Below, one piece after another: positions 45,717-54,349 of a stretch of 64,000 nucleotides of DNA. The first letter of the stretch is position 1. Each line of letters starts with the position of its first letter. The DNA is from Roseiarcus sp963813555 (GTDB lineage Bacteria > Pseudomonadota > Alphaproteobacteria > Rhizobiales > Beijerinckiaceae), in the NCBI GenBank assembly GCA_963813555.1, contig CAWEZX010000002.1, positions 868,001 to 932,000 of the forward strand. The letters run 5' to 3'. Made by a program: the position numbers and the translations under genes. The notes under the pieces were generated by a model, which was given only the letters and a program-made list of their open reading frames with translations, was not told the origin of the DNA and ran no database searches.

Positions 45717-46611
45717 TTACGCCATATTTCGTGCGTCGACGACCGCACGAGACCATTCCTCCGGCCGCTCCTGCGGCAGGTTGTGGCCGGCGCCTGCGAA
45801 TATGCGATGCTCGTGTAGGCCGGTGAATTTCTTCGCGTGATGGGCCGTGCCGGGATTCACGCCGTCTGAAGTCGCCGTCGATGGTGATGGCCGGAACGGC
45901 GATGGGCGGTTGAGCGGCGAGCGCCATTTCAATCTCATCGTACCGAGGATCGCCGGCGCCGGGCGCGAGCCCGTAACGATGCCGATAGGAATGGATGACG
46001 ACCGCAACAAAGTCGGGATTGTCGAAGGCGCTCGCCGTTCGATCGAAGGTCGCATCGTCGAACGCCCAGGTCGGCGACCACATGCGCCACAACAGGCGCG
46101 CGATCTCCCTCCGGTCCTTGGTCAAGCCGCGCCGGCCCCGCTCGCTGTGGAAGTAGTACTGATACCAGAACGCCGCCTCCTCGGCCGGGCTGGCAGGCTC
46201 CATCGCATGCGCGATGCTCTGGATGTTGTAGGAATTGCCGGAGACAAGGGCGTCGACGCGTTCGGGCCAAAGCCCGGCGACGACGCAGGCGGCGCGCCCG
46301 CCCCAATCATACCCGCCGAGAACCGCGCGCTCGATCTTAAGCGCGTCCATCAGCGCCAAAAGGTCCGCGCCGAGCGCCGCCTGCTCGCCAGACCGCGGCG
46401 TCTCAGCCTTGAGGAACCGCGTTGGCCCATAGCCGCGCAGATAGGGAACGATCACCCGCGCCCCAGCCTGCGCAAGGATTGGCGCCGCCTGATCATAGGC
46501 ATGGACATCGTAAGGGAAGCCGTGGCCGAGGATGCAGGGCCAGCCAGACGCAGCTCCATATTCGAGATAGGCGACGGAGAGAACGCCGGCTTCGATCGTC
46601 TTGACGGTCAA
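45717..46611 (-). CDS. epoxide-hydrolase-like alpha/beta hydrolase, frameshifted
   Basis: This aspartate-nucleophile hydrolase has the oxyanion motif LGHGFPYDVHAYD and the nucleophile elbow GGYDWGGRAAC. The family C-terminus (KKFTGLHEHRIF, AGAGHNLPQERPEEW) lies in the next frame. Removing one T from GACTTC on the coding strand (plus-strand GAAGTC, 45868-45873) gives GDSDGVNPGT and a 297-residue protein. Unlike the enzyme at 6008, this one has a longer cap loop. It is probably intact in the organism. Confidence 0.82.
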
Positions 46612-46624
46612 AGTCGCTCCACAG

Positions 46625-46995
46625 TCACAGGTTCAATTCAGCTTCCCCGATTATTCCGGCTGACTTTCCTGGATTTTCCGCGGAGGCCTGCTTTACCATT
46701 TTGATAATTTCAGCCGACCGAGTAATGCTTTCTTGATCGAGTTCCTCTCCAGCTAACGTCTGCTTGAGAGCCAGCAGTAATTTATCTTCCAATTCGTCTA
46801 ATAGTTGGTGATAGCCAGCAAATCCATGTTTGTCGATGTACTCAATTCGATGAGGTAGCGCGGTCTTTAACAAGTCGCTAGCTACATTCATTTTGATTAA
46901 TTTCTCTACGTCCTGAAGACCAGCTTCTAACGCTTTTGCCATAGCGTAGGAAACCAAGACAACAGTTTGATATGCGGAGAGAGGCTTATCCCTCA
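46625..46995 (-). pseudogene. C-terminal piece of a gene split by insertion sequences
   Basis: SAYQTVVLVSYAMAKALEAG, then DVEKLIKMNVASDLLKTALP and YHQLLDELEDKLLLALKQTL, reads as one helical domain ending at 46625. Its frame meets the IS5-type element at 46996. The matching N-terminal piece starts at 50641, on the far side of the insertions. I do not recognise the family. AT-rich relative to its surroundings. Confidence 0.6.
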
Positions 46996-47077
46996 GAGCC
47001 TGTCCGGGAACATATTGAATTGTCGGAATTATTTGTGATTCAAGGGAAGCGGCCTGATTCGATTTGGGGGGCCGCCG

Positions 47078-47846
47078 ATGTGGACGAGCAAGAATCGCAG
47101 ACGCTACGACCGGAGCCGATTGCGCTATCCGAGCGATCTGAGGGACGAGGAATGGGCGCTTGTGGAGGCGCTCATTCCGCCCGCCAAACGCGGCGGCAAC
47201 CGGCGTCATGTCGTGGTGCGCGAGGTTGTCAACGGCCTGATGTGTATCCTGAGCACCGGCTGTCAGTGGCGGGCGATCCCCACCGACCTGCCGCCGCGCT
47301 CGACGCTCTATGATTATTTCGATCTGTGGAGCTGGGATGGCACGCTCGACCGCATTCACGACGCGCTTTATGCGAAGTGCCGCCAAGCCGCCTCACGCGA
47401 GGCAAGCCCGAGCGCCGCGATCATCGACAGCCAGAGCGTCAAGAGCGCGGAAAAAGGGGGCCTGCGATCGATCCGGCGGGCTACGATGCAGGCAAGAAGA
47501 TCAAGGGCAAGAAGCGGCACATCCTCGTCGATACGCAGGGCCTGCTGATGCATGCCATCGTGCACGCCGCCGACGTCCAGGACCGCGACGGCGGCGCGCT
47601 GTTGATGGCGAGCTTGTTCGGCGCTTTTCCATTCCTGATCAAGCTCTATGCCGACGGCGGCTATCAGGGGCCGGAGTTTAAGAGCGCGATGAAGCGGATT
47701 CTGGCCCGCGTCACCGTCGAGATCGTCAAGCGATCGGATCACGCCACAGGCTTCGTCGCGCTGCCAAAGCGCTGGATCGTTGAACGCACCTTCGCTTGGC
47801 TCGGCCGCTGCCGAAGACTGGTCAAGGACTGGGAATGCCTCAATCA
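47078..47846 (+). pseudogene. IS5-family transposase, two frames, 3' end cut by IS630
   Basis: The first frame has YPSDLRDEEWALVEALIPPA and LSTGCQWRAIP with the first catalytic aspartate in AIIDSQSVKSAEKGG. The second has GKKIKGKKRHILVDTQG, LYADGGYQG and RWIVERTFAWLGRCRRLVKD. The frames meet on AAAAAGGGGG (47451-47460) with a -1 step, the kind of slippery run IS427 members use. The tail KALAFLRLASIRLMLRKL is found beyond the nested IS630, ending at 49091. The interruption should inactivate it. Confidence 0.85.
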
Positions 47847-47848
47847 TA

Positions 47849-49016
47849 CGAGTTCCGGGTGATTGACTCGGCGGGGAAGGATTCTCAGTTGGATTTCCCG
47901 CTGGTAGATAGGAAAGCCATGATTCGCTGGGGGCGAGCATGGCGCATGTGGCCGGTCATCTGAGCGTTGCGGCATTGGAGGAGCGTTACGAAGCCAGCGG
48001 GGACGCGACGTCTTCGCGGCATTTCCAGACGATCTGGCTGTTGGCGAAGGGCCATACGATCGGGGAAGTGTCGGCGATGACCTCGTTTGGGAGCCGCTGG
48101 ATCGAGCAGCTTCTGGAGCGCTACAACGCGCGCGGGCCTTCGGCGCTGGGCGATCTCCGGCGCGGCAACGGCGCGGTGGCGACTGTTCTGAGGCCCGAGG
48201 TGTTGGATCGGCTTGGCGCTCGTCTTGCCGATCCTCCGCCGGACGGCGGGGTTTGGACGAGCGCCAAGGTTGCGCAATGGATGGCGGGCGAGTTGGGCCT
48301 GGCGTCGCTCGCCGCGCAGCGTGGCTGGGAGGCGCTGAGGGCGATCGATTGGTCGATCCAAAAGCCGCGGCCGCGCAACCCCAAGGCGGCGACGCTCGAG
48401 GAGCAGGACGACTTCAAAAAAAAGTGGCCGACATTGTCGCCGAGGAAGCGGCGCGCCATCCCGACACGCCGATCGAGACTTTCGCGACCGACGAACACCG
48501 GATCGGCCTGAAGCCGGTGACGCGGCGAGTCTGGGCGCCTGTGGGCAAACGGCCGATCTCGCACGGCCACCATCGGTTCGAATGGCTTTATGTGACGGCC
48601 TTCGTCTCACCCGCCACCGGTGAAGTCTTCTGGTACGTCTCGAACGGCGTATCGAAGCCTTTCTTCGAGGCGCTGCTGCGCTTGTTCGCCGAGGAAGCCG
48701 GCGCAGGGCGCGATCGGATCATCGTGCTCGTGCTCGACAACGCCGGCTGGCACGGTGAAGCCGGCCTTGTCGTACCGGAAGGGGTTCGTCTCGTCTTCCA
48801 ACCCGCCTATACCCCCGAAGTGCAGCCGGCCGAAACGCTCTGGACGCTGGTCGACGAGCCGATCGTCAACAAGCACATTCCCGACCTCGAAACGCTCGAC
48901 GAGGTCATCTCCGCACGTTGCGCCGCCCTCGCTGCGGAGCGACAAAAAATCAAAAGCCAAGCCGGCTTCCACTGGTGGCCCAAAATCGCCAACCCGAGGT
49001 GATCACCAGGAAATCG
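47849..49016 (+). mobile_element. IS630-family insertion sequence nested in the IS5-type element
   Basis: The 1168-bp element has inverted ends CGAGTTCCGGGTGATTGACT and the complement of CGATTTCCTGGTGATCACCT, and is flanked by TA (47847-47848 and 49017-49018). It sits in the last codons of the IS5 transposase. Confidence 0.88.
47939..49002 (+). CDS. IS630-family transposase in two frames
   Basis: The first frame gives the helix-turn-helix half (FQTIWLLAKGHTIGEVSAMT, WTSAKVAQWMAGELG). The second gives the DDE half (ETFATDEHRIGLKP, IIVLVLDNAGWHGE and FQPAYTPEVQPAETLW). They join on eight A (48416-48423) at A-AAA-AAG, the classic -1 slippery heptamer, giving DDFKKKVADIVAEE and about 354 residues. 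It is unlike the first IS630 of the window in sequence and end repeats, so it is a different subgroup. Confidence 0.88.
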
Positions 49017-49127
49017 TATCACAAGGCGCTCGCCTTCCTGCGCCTCGCCTCCATCCGCCTCATGCTGCGAAAACTATCCAATCCCGCATGATGTTCTCGG
49101 ACAGACTCTCAGGCTCCGGGCCTACGA

Positions 49128-50090
49128 CGGGCAGTGACAGGAGTGGGCGATTGGCGTAAGAACGAATCATGAATATCCGGTTCGTTTCGAGGCCCCTCGA
49201 TGCCTGACTTTCCCTCCTCGCTGACCGAGTTTCAGCGCCAGTTTCCCGAAGACGAGGCCTGCGCCGCGTGGCTTGTCGCGGCGCGGTGGCCGTCCGGTTT
49301 TCGATGTCCGGCGTGCGGCGGCGCCAAGGGTTGGCCGCATGGCGGCAAGGCTTTCACCTTCGAATGCGCCGCGTGCGGCAAGCAGACCTCGGTGACGGCC
49401 GGAACGATCATGCACGGCTCGAAGCTGCCCCTGATCGTGTGGTTCTGGGCCGTCTACCTCATGGCCACGCATTCGAACGGGATTTCGGCGCTGCAATTGC
49501 AAAAGCAGCTCGGGCTCGGCTCCTACAAGTCCGCCTGGCTCATATGCGCCAAACTGCGCCGCGCCATGGTCGCGCCGGGCCGCGCGCTGCTCGCCGGCCT
49601 GGTCGAAGTCGACGAAACCGAGCTTCCGCTGCGGACCAAGGCCGATCCGGCATCCGGCGCCGGCGGCCGCTCGCCCCAGGGCAAAATGTTCGTCGCCGGC
49701 GCCGTCGAGATCGAACACGACGCGCCCGCACGCCTTCGCTTGGCCGCGATCAAGGACTTCTCCGCCGCCTCGTTGCACCGCTTCGTCGCCGCCAATGTCG
49801 CGCCGGGCGCGACGATCAGGACCGACGGCTGGCCGTCCTACGCCAGCGCCCCCAATGTCCGCCACGAGCCCCACGTGGTCGGCGTCATGGCCGCGCACGT
49901 CGTCCTGCCATGGGTTCATCGCGCCTTCGCCAACGCCAAGACCTGGGCCCTCGGCGTCCACCACGGACTGCGACGACCCCACCTTCAGAGCTACCTCGAC
50001 GAATTCGTCTTCCGCTTCAATCGCCGCCGCACGCGACACGTCGCCTTCCGTTCCCTCCTCGCAACCGCCCTAGTGTCCGAAAACCCCTCA
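49128..50090 (+). mobile_element. third IS1595-family element, ends uncertain
   Basis: The direct repeat CCTACGA occurs at 49121-49127 and 50091-50097 around a transposase gene, one base short of the 8-bp IS1595 duplication. Removing the element and one repeat rejoins the split host gene in frame. The inverted repeats are not clear, so the ends are provisional. Confidence 0.55.
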
Positions 50091-50105
50091 CCTACGAGAT
50101 GTTGA
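49200..50105 (+). CDS. IS1595-family transposase (third, different subgroup)
   Basis: The 301-residue protein has an N-terminal zinc ribbon (FRCPACGGAKGWPHG..FECAACGKQT), TAGTIMHGSKLPLIVWFWAV, a helix-turn-helix region GISALQLQKQLGLGSYKSAW and a DDE domain (GLVEVDETELPL). The ISXO2-like tail is HHGLRRPHLQSYLDEFVFRF. It is only distantly related to copies 1 and 2. The frame runs about 15 bases past the inferred right end, so its own stop may have been lost. Confidence 0.88.
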   Translation: MPDFPSSLTEFQRQFPEDEACAAWLVAARWPSGFRCPACGGAKGWPHGGKAFTFECAACGKQTSVTAGTIMHGSKLPLIVWFWAVYLMATHSNGISALQLQKQLGLGSYKSAWLICAKLRRAMVAPGRALLAGLVEVDETELPLRTKADPASGAGGRSPQGKMFVAGAVEIEHDAPARLRLAAIKDFSAASLHRFVAANVAPGATIRTDGWPSYASAPNVRHEPHVVGVMAAHVVLPWVHRAFANAKTWALGVHHGLRRPHLQSYLDEFVFRFNRRRTRHVAFRSLLATALVSENPSPTRC

Positions 50106-50641
50106 TCCAACCGGACGCTCGGGAATAAGCCTCCGCGGAGAAATAAGCCCAAGCTAAAGAACTTACGAAAAGCTGTTCTACTCTTGCCGTGTTGCCTGGT
50201 GTAGGAAGATTTCCGGCCTGGTCGATCATTATTCGAAAAAACTCCCTAATTTTAGGATCGTTTGGTGCCCTCCTTGAGGCGTTCTCAATTTTTATCACTG
50301 ACATGGTGCTCGACACGGCAAAATAGGGGGCAAGTGCCAAAAATGCCGACCACAAACGCTCAACTGCGTCCAATCGTCGTTTGTCAGTAATTACCTGTCT
50401 ATTTGCCCTTCCCCCAATAACAGCGTCGCGCAAGGCACTGATTTCTGTTTCTTTCACTTGGAGGTCTCGTCTAAATTTTTCTTCACCCCTACGAAGTTCC
50501 GCCCGGAGAGTTCTCGATTTTTGTATCGAATTTGTGCTGGATGCTCTTTTCGATGTTCGCCTTAAGCCAATTTCTTCCAATAAAGAGAGCAACCGGGAGC
50601 GTAAAGTATATGAGCGCGGGAATCCAAAAATGCCGATCCAT
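50092..50641 (-). pseudogene. N-terminal piece of the gene split by insertion sequences
   Basis: The ATG at 50641 has GAGGAAGAG upstream. It opens with a membrane helix (HFWIPALIYFTLPVALFIG) and then a coiled-coil (LKANIEKSIQHKFDTKIE). After a frameshift at plus-strand GAGTTC 50508-50513 it continues TLRAELRRGEEKFRRDLQVK..WSAFLALAPYFAVSST.. to VSSLAWAYFSAEAYSR. Removing one A from GAACTC joins the two. It then meets the third IS1595 element. The C-terminal piece is at 46625-46995. Family not recognised; it looks like a membrane-anchored helical protein. Confidence 0.65.
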
Positions 50642-50748
50642 CTCTTCCTCGAGTGCCCGATAGCCACGCTGCGATAAGCGCGGCTTCATGCTTGACGCCG
50701 CTGCCGGCATTCTCTACCGTAGTCTTGTTTTCAAATTCGAGGCGACGC

Positions 50749-50796
50749 GTGGCCAAGCTTATCGTACTTTTGGCGCTGGAGAGCGGGCAGACCTAA
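50749..50796 (+). CDS. branched-chain leader peptide of the ilvB attenuator
   Basis: A GTG codon with GAGG at 50739-50742 opens a 15-residue frame MAKLIVLLALESGQT ending in TAA. Seven of its first ten residues after the start are Leu, Ile, Val or Ala, with Leu-Ile-Val-Leu-Leu in a row. A hairpin (GCAGA/TCTGC, 50788-50804) overlaps the stop codon and a terminator follows. Ribosome stalling when branched-chain aminoacyl-tRNA is scarce would let transcription continue into ilvB. Confidence 0.7.
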   Translation: MAKLIVLLALESGQT

Positions 50797-50826
50797 GATC
50801 TGCATCCGTTCGCTAGCGCTTACCCG

Positions 50827-50850
50827 AAGGCCCCTTTGAGGGCCTTTTTT
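50827..50850 (+). terminator. attenuator terminator upstream of ilvB
   Basis: AAGGCCC-CTTTGA-GGGCCTTTTTT is a short GC stem with a T run, 31 bases after the leader peptide stop and 48 before the ilvB start codon. Position and sequence fit a transcription attenuator. Confidence 0.75.
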
Positions 50851-50897
50851 GTTGCCTCGAATTCGCGATTGACGAGAAAAGGCGGAGAGTTGCGATT

Positions 50898-52671
50898 ATG
50901 GCCAAGCAAATGACCGGCGCGGAGATGGTCGTCGAGGCGCTGAAGGACCAGGGCGTCGAGATGGTCTTCGGCTACCCCGGTGGCGCGGTGCTGCCGATCT
51001 ACGACGCCATCTTCCATCAGAACAAGCTGCGCCACATTCTCGTCCGCCACGAGCAGGGCGCGGCCCACGCCGCCGAAGGTTATGCGCGTTCGACCGGCAA
51101 GGTCGGCGTTCTCCTCGTCACTTCGGGCCCCGGCGCGACCAACGCCATCACCGGCCTCACCGACGCGCTCATGGATTCGATCCCTCTGGTGTGCATCACC
51201 GGCCAGGTGCCGACCCATCTGATAGGCTCCGACGCCTTTCAGGAATGCGATACGACCGGCATCACCCGCAGCTGCACCAAACACAATTATCTCGTGCGCC
51301 GCGTCGACGATCTGCCGCGCATCCTGCACGAGGCCTTCTATATTGCTTCGCACGGTCGGCCTGGTCCCGTGGTCGTTGACATTCCGAAGGACGTGCAATT
51401 CGCCAGCGGCGCCTACACGTTCCAGAAAAGCATCCAGCACAAGACCTATCAGCCGCGACTCAAGGGCGACCTCGAGCGCGTTCGGCACGCGGTCGAGATG
51501 ATGGCGGCGGCGAAGAAGCCTGTTTTCTACACCGGCGGCGGCGTCATCAATTCAGGCCCCCACGCTTCGATGCTGCTGCGCGAACTCGTTCGCACGACTG
51601 GGTTTCCAATCACGTCGACGCTGATGGGGCTTGGCGCCTATCCCGCGTCCGACAAGCAATGGCTGGGCATGCTCGGCATGCATGGTTCGTTCGAGGCCAA
51701 CAACGCCATGCATGATTGCGATCTGATGATTTGCGTCGGCGCGCGCTTCGACGATCGCATTACGGGGCGAACTCGACGCTTTTTCGCCGAAGTCGAGGAA
51801 GATCCACATCGACATCGATCCATCCTCGATCAACAAGAACGTCAAAGTTGATCTCGGCATCGTCGGCGACTGTGCGCATGTGCTGGAGGATATGGTGCGG
51901 TTATGGCGTTCGGGCTCGCATCAGGCCGAACCCGCCGCGCTCGCAAAATGGTGGAGCGCGATTGACAATTGGCGGGCGCGCAACTCGTTCGGCTTCCGCA
52001 ACTCCCAGAAGATCATCAAGCCCCAGCACGCGGTGAAGAGGCTTTACGAGCTGACCAAGGGCCGCGACGTCTACATCACCACCGAGGTCGGCCAGCACCA
52101 GATGTGGGCCGCGCAGCATTTCGCCTTCGAGGAGCCGAACCGGTGGATGACCTCGGGCGGCCTGGGTACGATGGGCTATGGTCTGCCGGCCGCGATCGGC
52201 GCCCAGCTCGCGCATCCGAAGTCGCTGGTGATCGACATCGCGGGCGAAGCCTCGATTCTCATGAACATGCAGGAAATGTCGACGGCGGCGCAATATCGCC
52301 TGCCGGTCAAGATCTTCATTCTCAACAATCAGTACATGGGCATGGTGCGCCAATGGCAGGAGCTTCTGCATGGCGGGCGCTATTCGGAGAGCTACACCGA
52401 TTCGCTCCCTGACTTCGTCAAGCTGGCCGACGCCTATGGCGCGCACGGGATCCGTTGCTCGGATCCGGCGAAACTCGATGCGGCGATCATGGAGATGATC
52501 GAAACGCCGAAGCCCGTCATCTTCGACTGCCTCGTCGATCAGAAAGAGAATTGCTTCCCGATGATCCCGTCGGGCAAGGCGCATAACGAAATGATCATGG
52601 CCGCGCTCGAGGACGACGCCGGGGTCGAACTCGACAACGTGATCGACGAGAAGGGCAAGATGCTGGTCTGA
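50898..52671 (+). CDS. ilvB: acetolactate synthase large subunit, frameshifted
   Basis: This TPP enzyme makes acetolactate and acetohydroxybutyrate, the first common step of valine, leucine and isoleucine synthesis. Motifs: GYPGGAVLPIYD, LVRHEQGAAHAAEGYAR, VTSGPGATNAITGL, FQECDTTGITRSCTKHNYLV and, in the second frame, TSGGLGTMGYGLPAAIGAQL and the TPP/Mg segment beginning IDIAGEASILMN. The frames meet at GAACTC 51769-51774; removing one A gives RITGRLDAFSP and a 590-residue protein, the usual length. The gene is expected to be needed for growth without amino acids, so the break is most likely an artefact. Leader and attenuator lie upstream. Confidence 0.93.
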
Positions 52672-52678
52672 CTGTCTC

Positions 52679-52738
52679 CCCTCTCCCCGTAGGGCGTCCG
52701 CAAGGACGCCCGTCTTTCGACGGGCTATGGGGAGAGGG
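52679..52738. repeat. cloverleaf-like intergenic palindrome
   Basis: Outer arms CCCTCTCCCC and GGGGAGAGGG enclose two hairpins, GGGCGTCC-GCAA-GGACGCCC and CCCGTC-TTTC-GACGGG. The 60-base unit can fold into a three-way junction. It lies just after the ilvB stop codon and resembles dispersed palindromes of Rhizobiales; it shares the CTCTCC/GGAGAG theme with the unit at 15580. Confidence 0.65.
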
Positions 52739-52760
52739 ATCGAGAGTGAGGGTCTTCGCG

Positions 52761-53735
52761 ATGTTCAGTTTGGAGGAGATGCGCCGCGCTCATGAGTTGG
52801 TGCTCCGCGCTTTGCGCCCGACGCCGGCGCTAAGCTGGCCGTTGCTTGACGAGCGGGTCGGCGCCGAGGTCGTGGTCAAGCACGAGAACCACCTGCCGAC
52901 CGGCGCCTTCAAGGTGCGGGGCGGCCTGACTTACGTCGATGCGCTCGTCAAGCGCGAGCCTAAGACGCGCGGGTTGATTTCGGCGACGCGCGGCAATCAT
53001 GGCCAAAGCCTTGCCTTCGCGGGACGGCGCGCCGGCCTTCAGGTGACGATCCTCGCGCCGCAAGGCAATTCGAGCGAGAAAAACGCCGCCATGCGCGCGC
53101 TGGGGGCCGAATTGATCGAATTCGGGCGCGACTTTCAGTCCGCGCGCGAGGAGGCGACAAGGCTCGCGGGCTCGCGCGGCCTGCATCTGGTTCCATCCTT
53201 CCACCGCGATCTGGCGATCGGGGTCGGAACGTATGCGCTCGAACTCCTGGGCGAGCATCCCGACCTCGAGGTGCTTTATGTTCCGATTGGGCAGGGGTCG
53301 GGAATCTGTGGTTGCATCGCGGCGCGCGACGCTATGGGTCTCAAGATGGAGATTGTCGGCGTCCAGTCGACCGAGGCGCCGGCCTATGCGCTTTCGTTCG
53401 AAGCCGGCCATGCGGTCCCTACCCAGAGCGCCGACTCGCTTGCCGATGGCATGGCGACGCGTGTCCCCGATGAAGAGGCGCTCGAAATCATCCTCAAAGG
53501 GGCGGCGCGGATCACGCTCGTCCGTGACGACGAGATTGCTGCCGCTGTGCGCGCCTATTGGACCGATACGCATAACCTGGCCGAGGGGGCGGGCGCGGCG
53601 GCGCTGGCGGCGGCGGTGAAGGAGCGATCGCGTCTACAAGGACGTAAGGTCGGGCTGGTGCTGTCCGGGGGCAACATCGACTTCGATCTCTTCGGGCGAT
53701 GGGTGATGGCTGCGCTGACCGCCGCCGCTGCGTGA
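52761..53735 (+). CDS. threonine dehydratase (PLP-dependent)
   Basis: This enzyme deaminates threonine (or serine) to 2-oxobutyrate, the isoleucine precursor. The PLP lysine is Lys51 in PTGAFKVRGGL, with SATRGNHGQS and the phosphate loop IGQGSGICG (glycine-rich). It has 324 residues and no C-terminal ACT/regulatory domain, so it is the short, catabolic-like form. It stands between ilvB and ilvN on the same strand, so it probably feeds isoleucine synthesis. A GTG at 52746 is an alternative start. Confidence 0.9.
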   Translation: MFSLEEMRRAHELVLRALRPTPALSWPLLDERVGAEVVVKHENHLPTGAFKVRGGLTYVDALVKREPKTRGLISATRGNHGQSLAFAGRRAGLQVTILAPQGNSSEKNAAMRALGAELIEFGRDFQSAREEATRLAGSRGLHLVPSFHRDLAIGVGTYALELLGEHPDLEVLYVPIGQGSGICGCIAARDAMGLKMEIVGVQSTEAPAYALSFEAGHAVPTQSADSLADGMATRVPDEEALEIILKGAARITLVRDDEIAAAVRAYWTDTHNLAEGAGAAALAAAVKERSRLQGRKVGLVLSGGNIDFDLFGRWVMAALTAAAA

Positions 53736-53781
53736 AGAAAAAAGCGACGCGCCGCCGTCGCCAACAAGGACATCACGACGC

Positions 53782-54339
53782 ATGAGCAAGACCTCGATCC
53801 TCCAGCCGCTGTCGCCCTATTCCTCGGCGACGGTGAAATCCAATATTGAGACGCATACGCTATCGGTGCTTGTCGACAACGAGCCCGGCGTGCTCGCGCG
53901 CGTCGTTGGCATGTTCTCGGGGCGCGGTTACAACATCGAGAGCCTGACGGTCGCCGAGGTCGCGCACGAGACGCATCTGTCTCGCATCACCATCGTCACC
54001 TCCGGCACGCCGGAAATCATCGAGCAGATCCGCCATCAGCTCGAGCGTCTGGTTCCGGTGCATTCGGTGAACGACCTGACCCTGTCCGTGCGCGCGATCG
54101 AACGCGAATTGGCGATGATCAAGGTCAAGGGCAAGGGCGAGAACCGGGTCGAGGCAATGCGGCTCGCCGACGCCTTCCGCGCCAAGGTGATCGACGCGAC
54201 CACCGAGAGCTTCATCTTCGAACTGACCGGCGCGCCGCGCAAGATCGATGATTTTGTCGAACTCATGCGCCCAATCGGGCTGGTCGAGGTCTCGCGCACA
54301 GGAGTCGCCGCGATCTCACGCGGACCGGAGCCAATTTAG
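53782..54339 (+). CDS. ilvN: acetolactate synthase small (regulatory) subunit
   Basis: The 185-residue protein has an N-terminal ACT domain (HTLSVLVDNEPGVLARVVGM and GRGYNIESLTVAEVA) that binds valine for feedback inhibition. The C-terminal domain (ELAMIKVKGKGENRVEAM, FELTGAPRKIDDFVELM) activates IlvB. Some databases call it ilvH. It is separated from ilvB by the palindrome and the threonine dehydratase gene. Confidence 0.95.
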   Translation: MSKTSILQPLSPYSSATVKSNIETHTLSVLVDNEPGVLARVVGMFSGRGYNIESLTVAEVAHETHLSRITIVTSGTPEIIEQIRHQLERLVPVHSVNDLTLSVRAIERELAMIKVKGKGENRVEAMRLADAFRAKVIDATTESFIFELTGAPRKIDDFVELMRPIGLVEVSRTGVAAISRGPEPI

Positions 54340-54349
54340 AAGACCCCGC

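Larger units (their letters stand above)
46996..49108 (+). mobile_element. IS5-family (IS427-type) insertion sequence interrupted by an IS630
   Basis: Ends GAGCCTGTCCGGGAACAT (46996-47013) and ATGTTCTCGGACAGACTC (49091-49108) are imperfect inverted repeats. The 3-bp duplication TCA flanks them (46993-46995 and 49109-49111), fitting the TNA target of the IS427 group. Removing the nested IS630 leaves about 945 bp, a normal IS5-type length. Confidence 0.87.

Noticed and set aside
37816..50110. Prophage or integrative conjugative element
   Set aside because: No integrase, structural phage genes or conjugation genes were found; only insertion sequences, a MITE and remnants.
50898..52671. Programmed frameshifting in ilvB
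   Set aside because: There is no slippery heptamer; removal of one A at GAACTC restores conserved sequence exactly, and the same pattern recurs in six unrelated genes.
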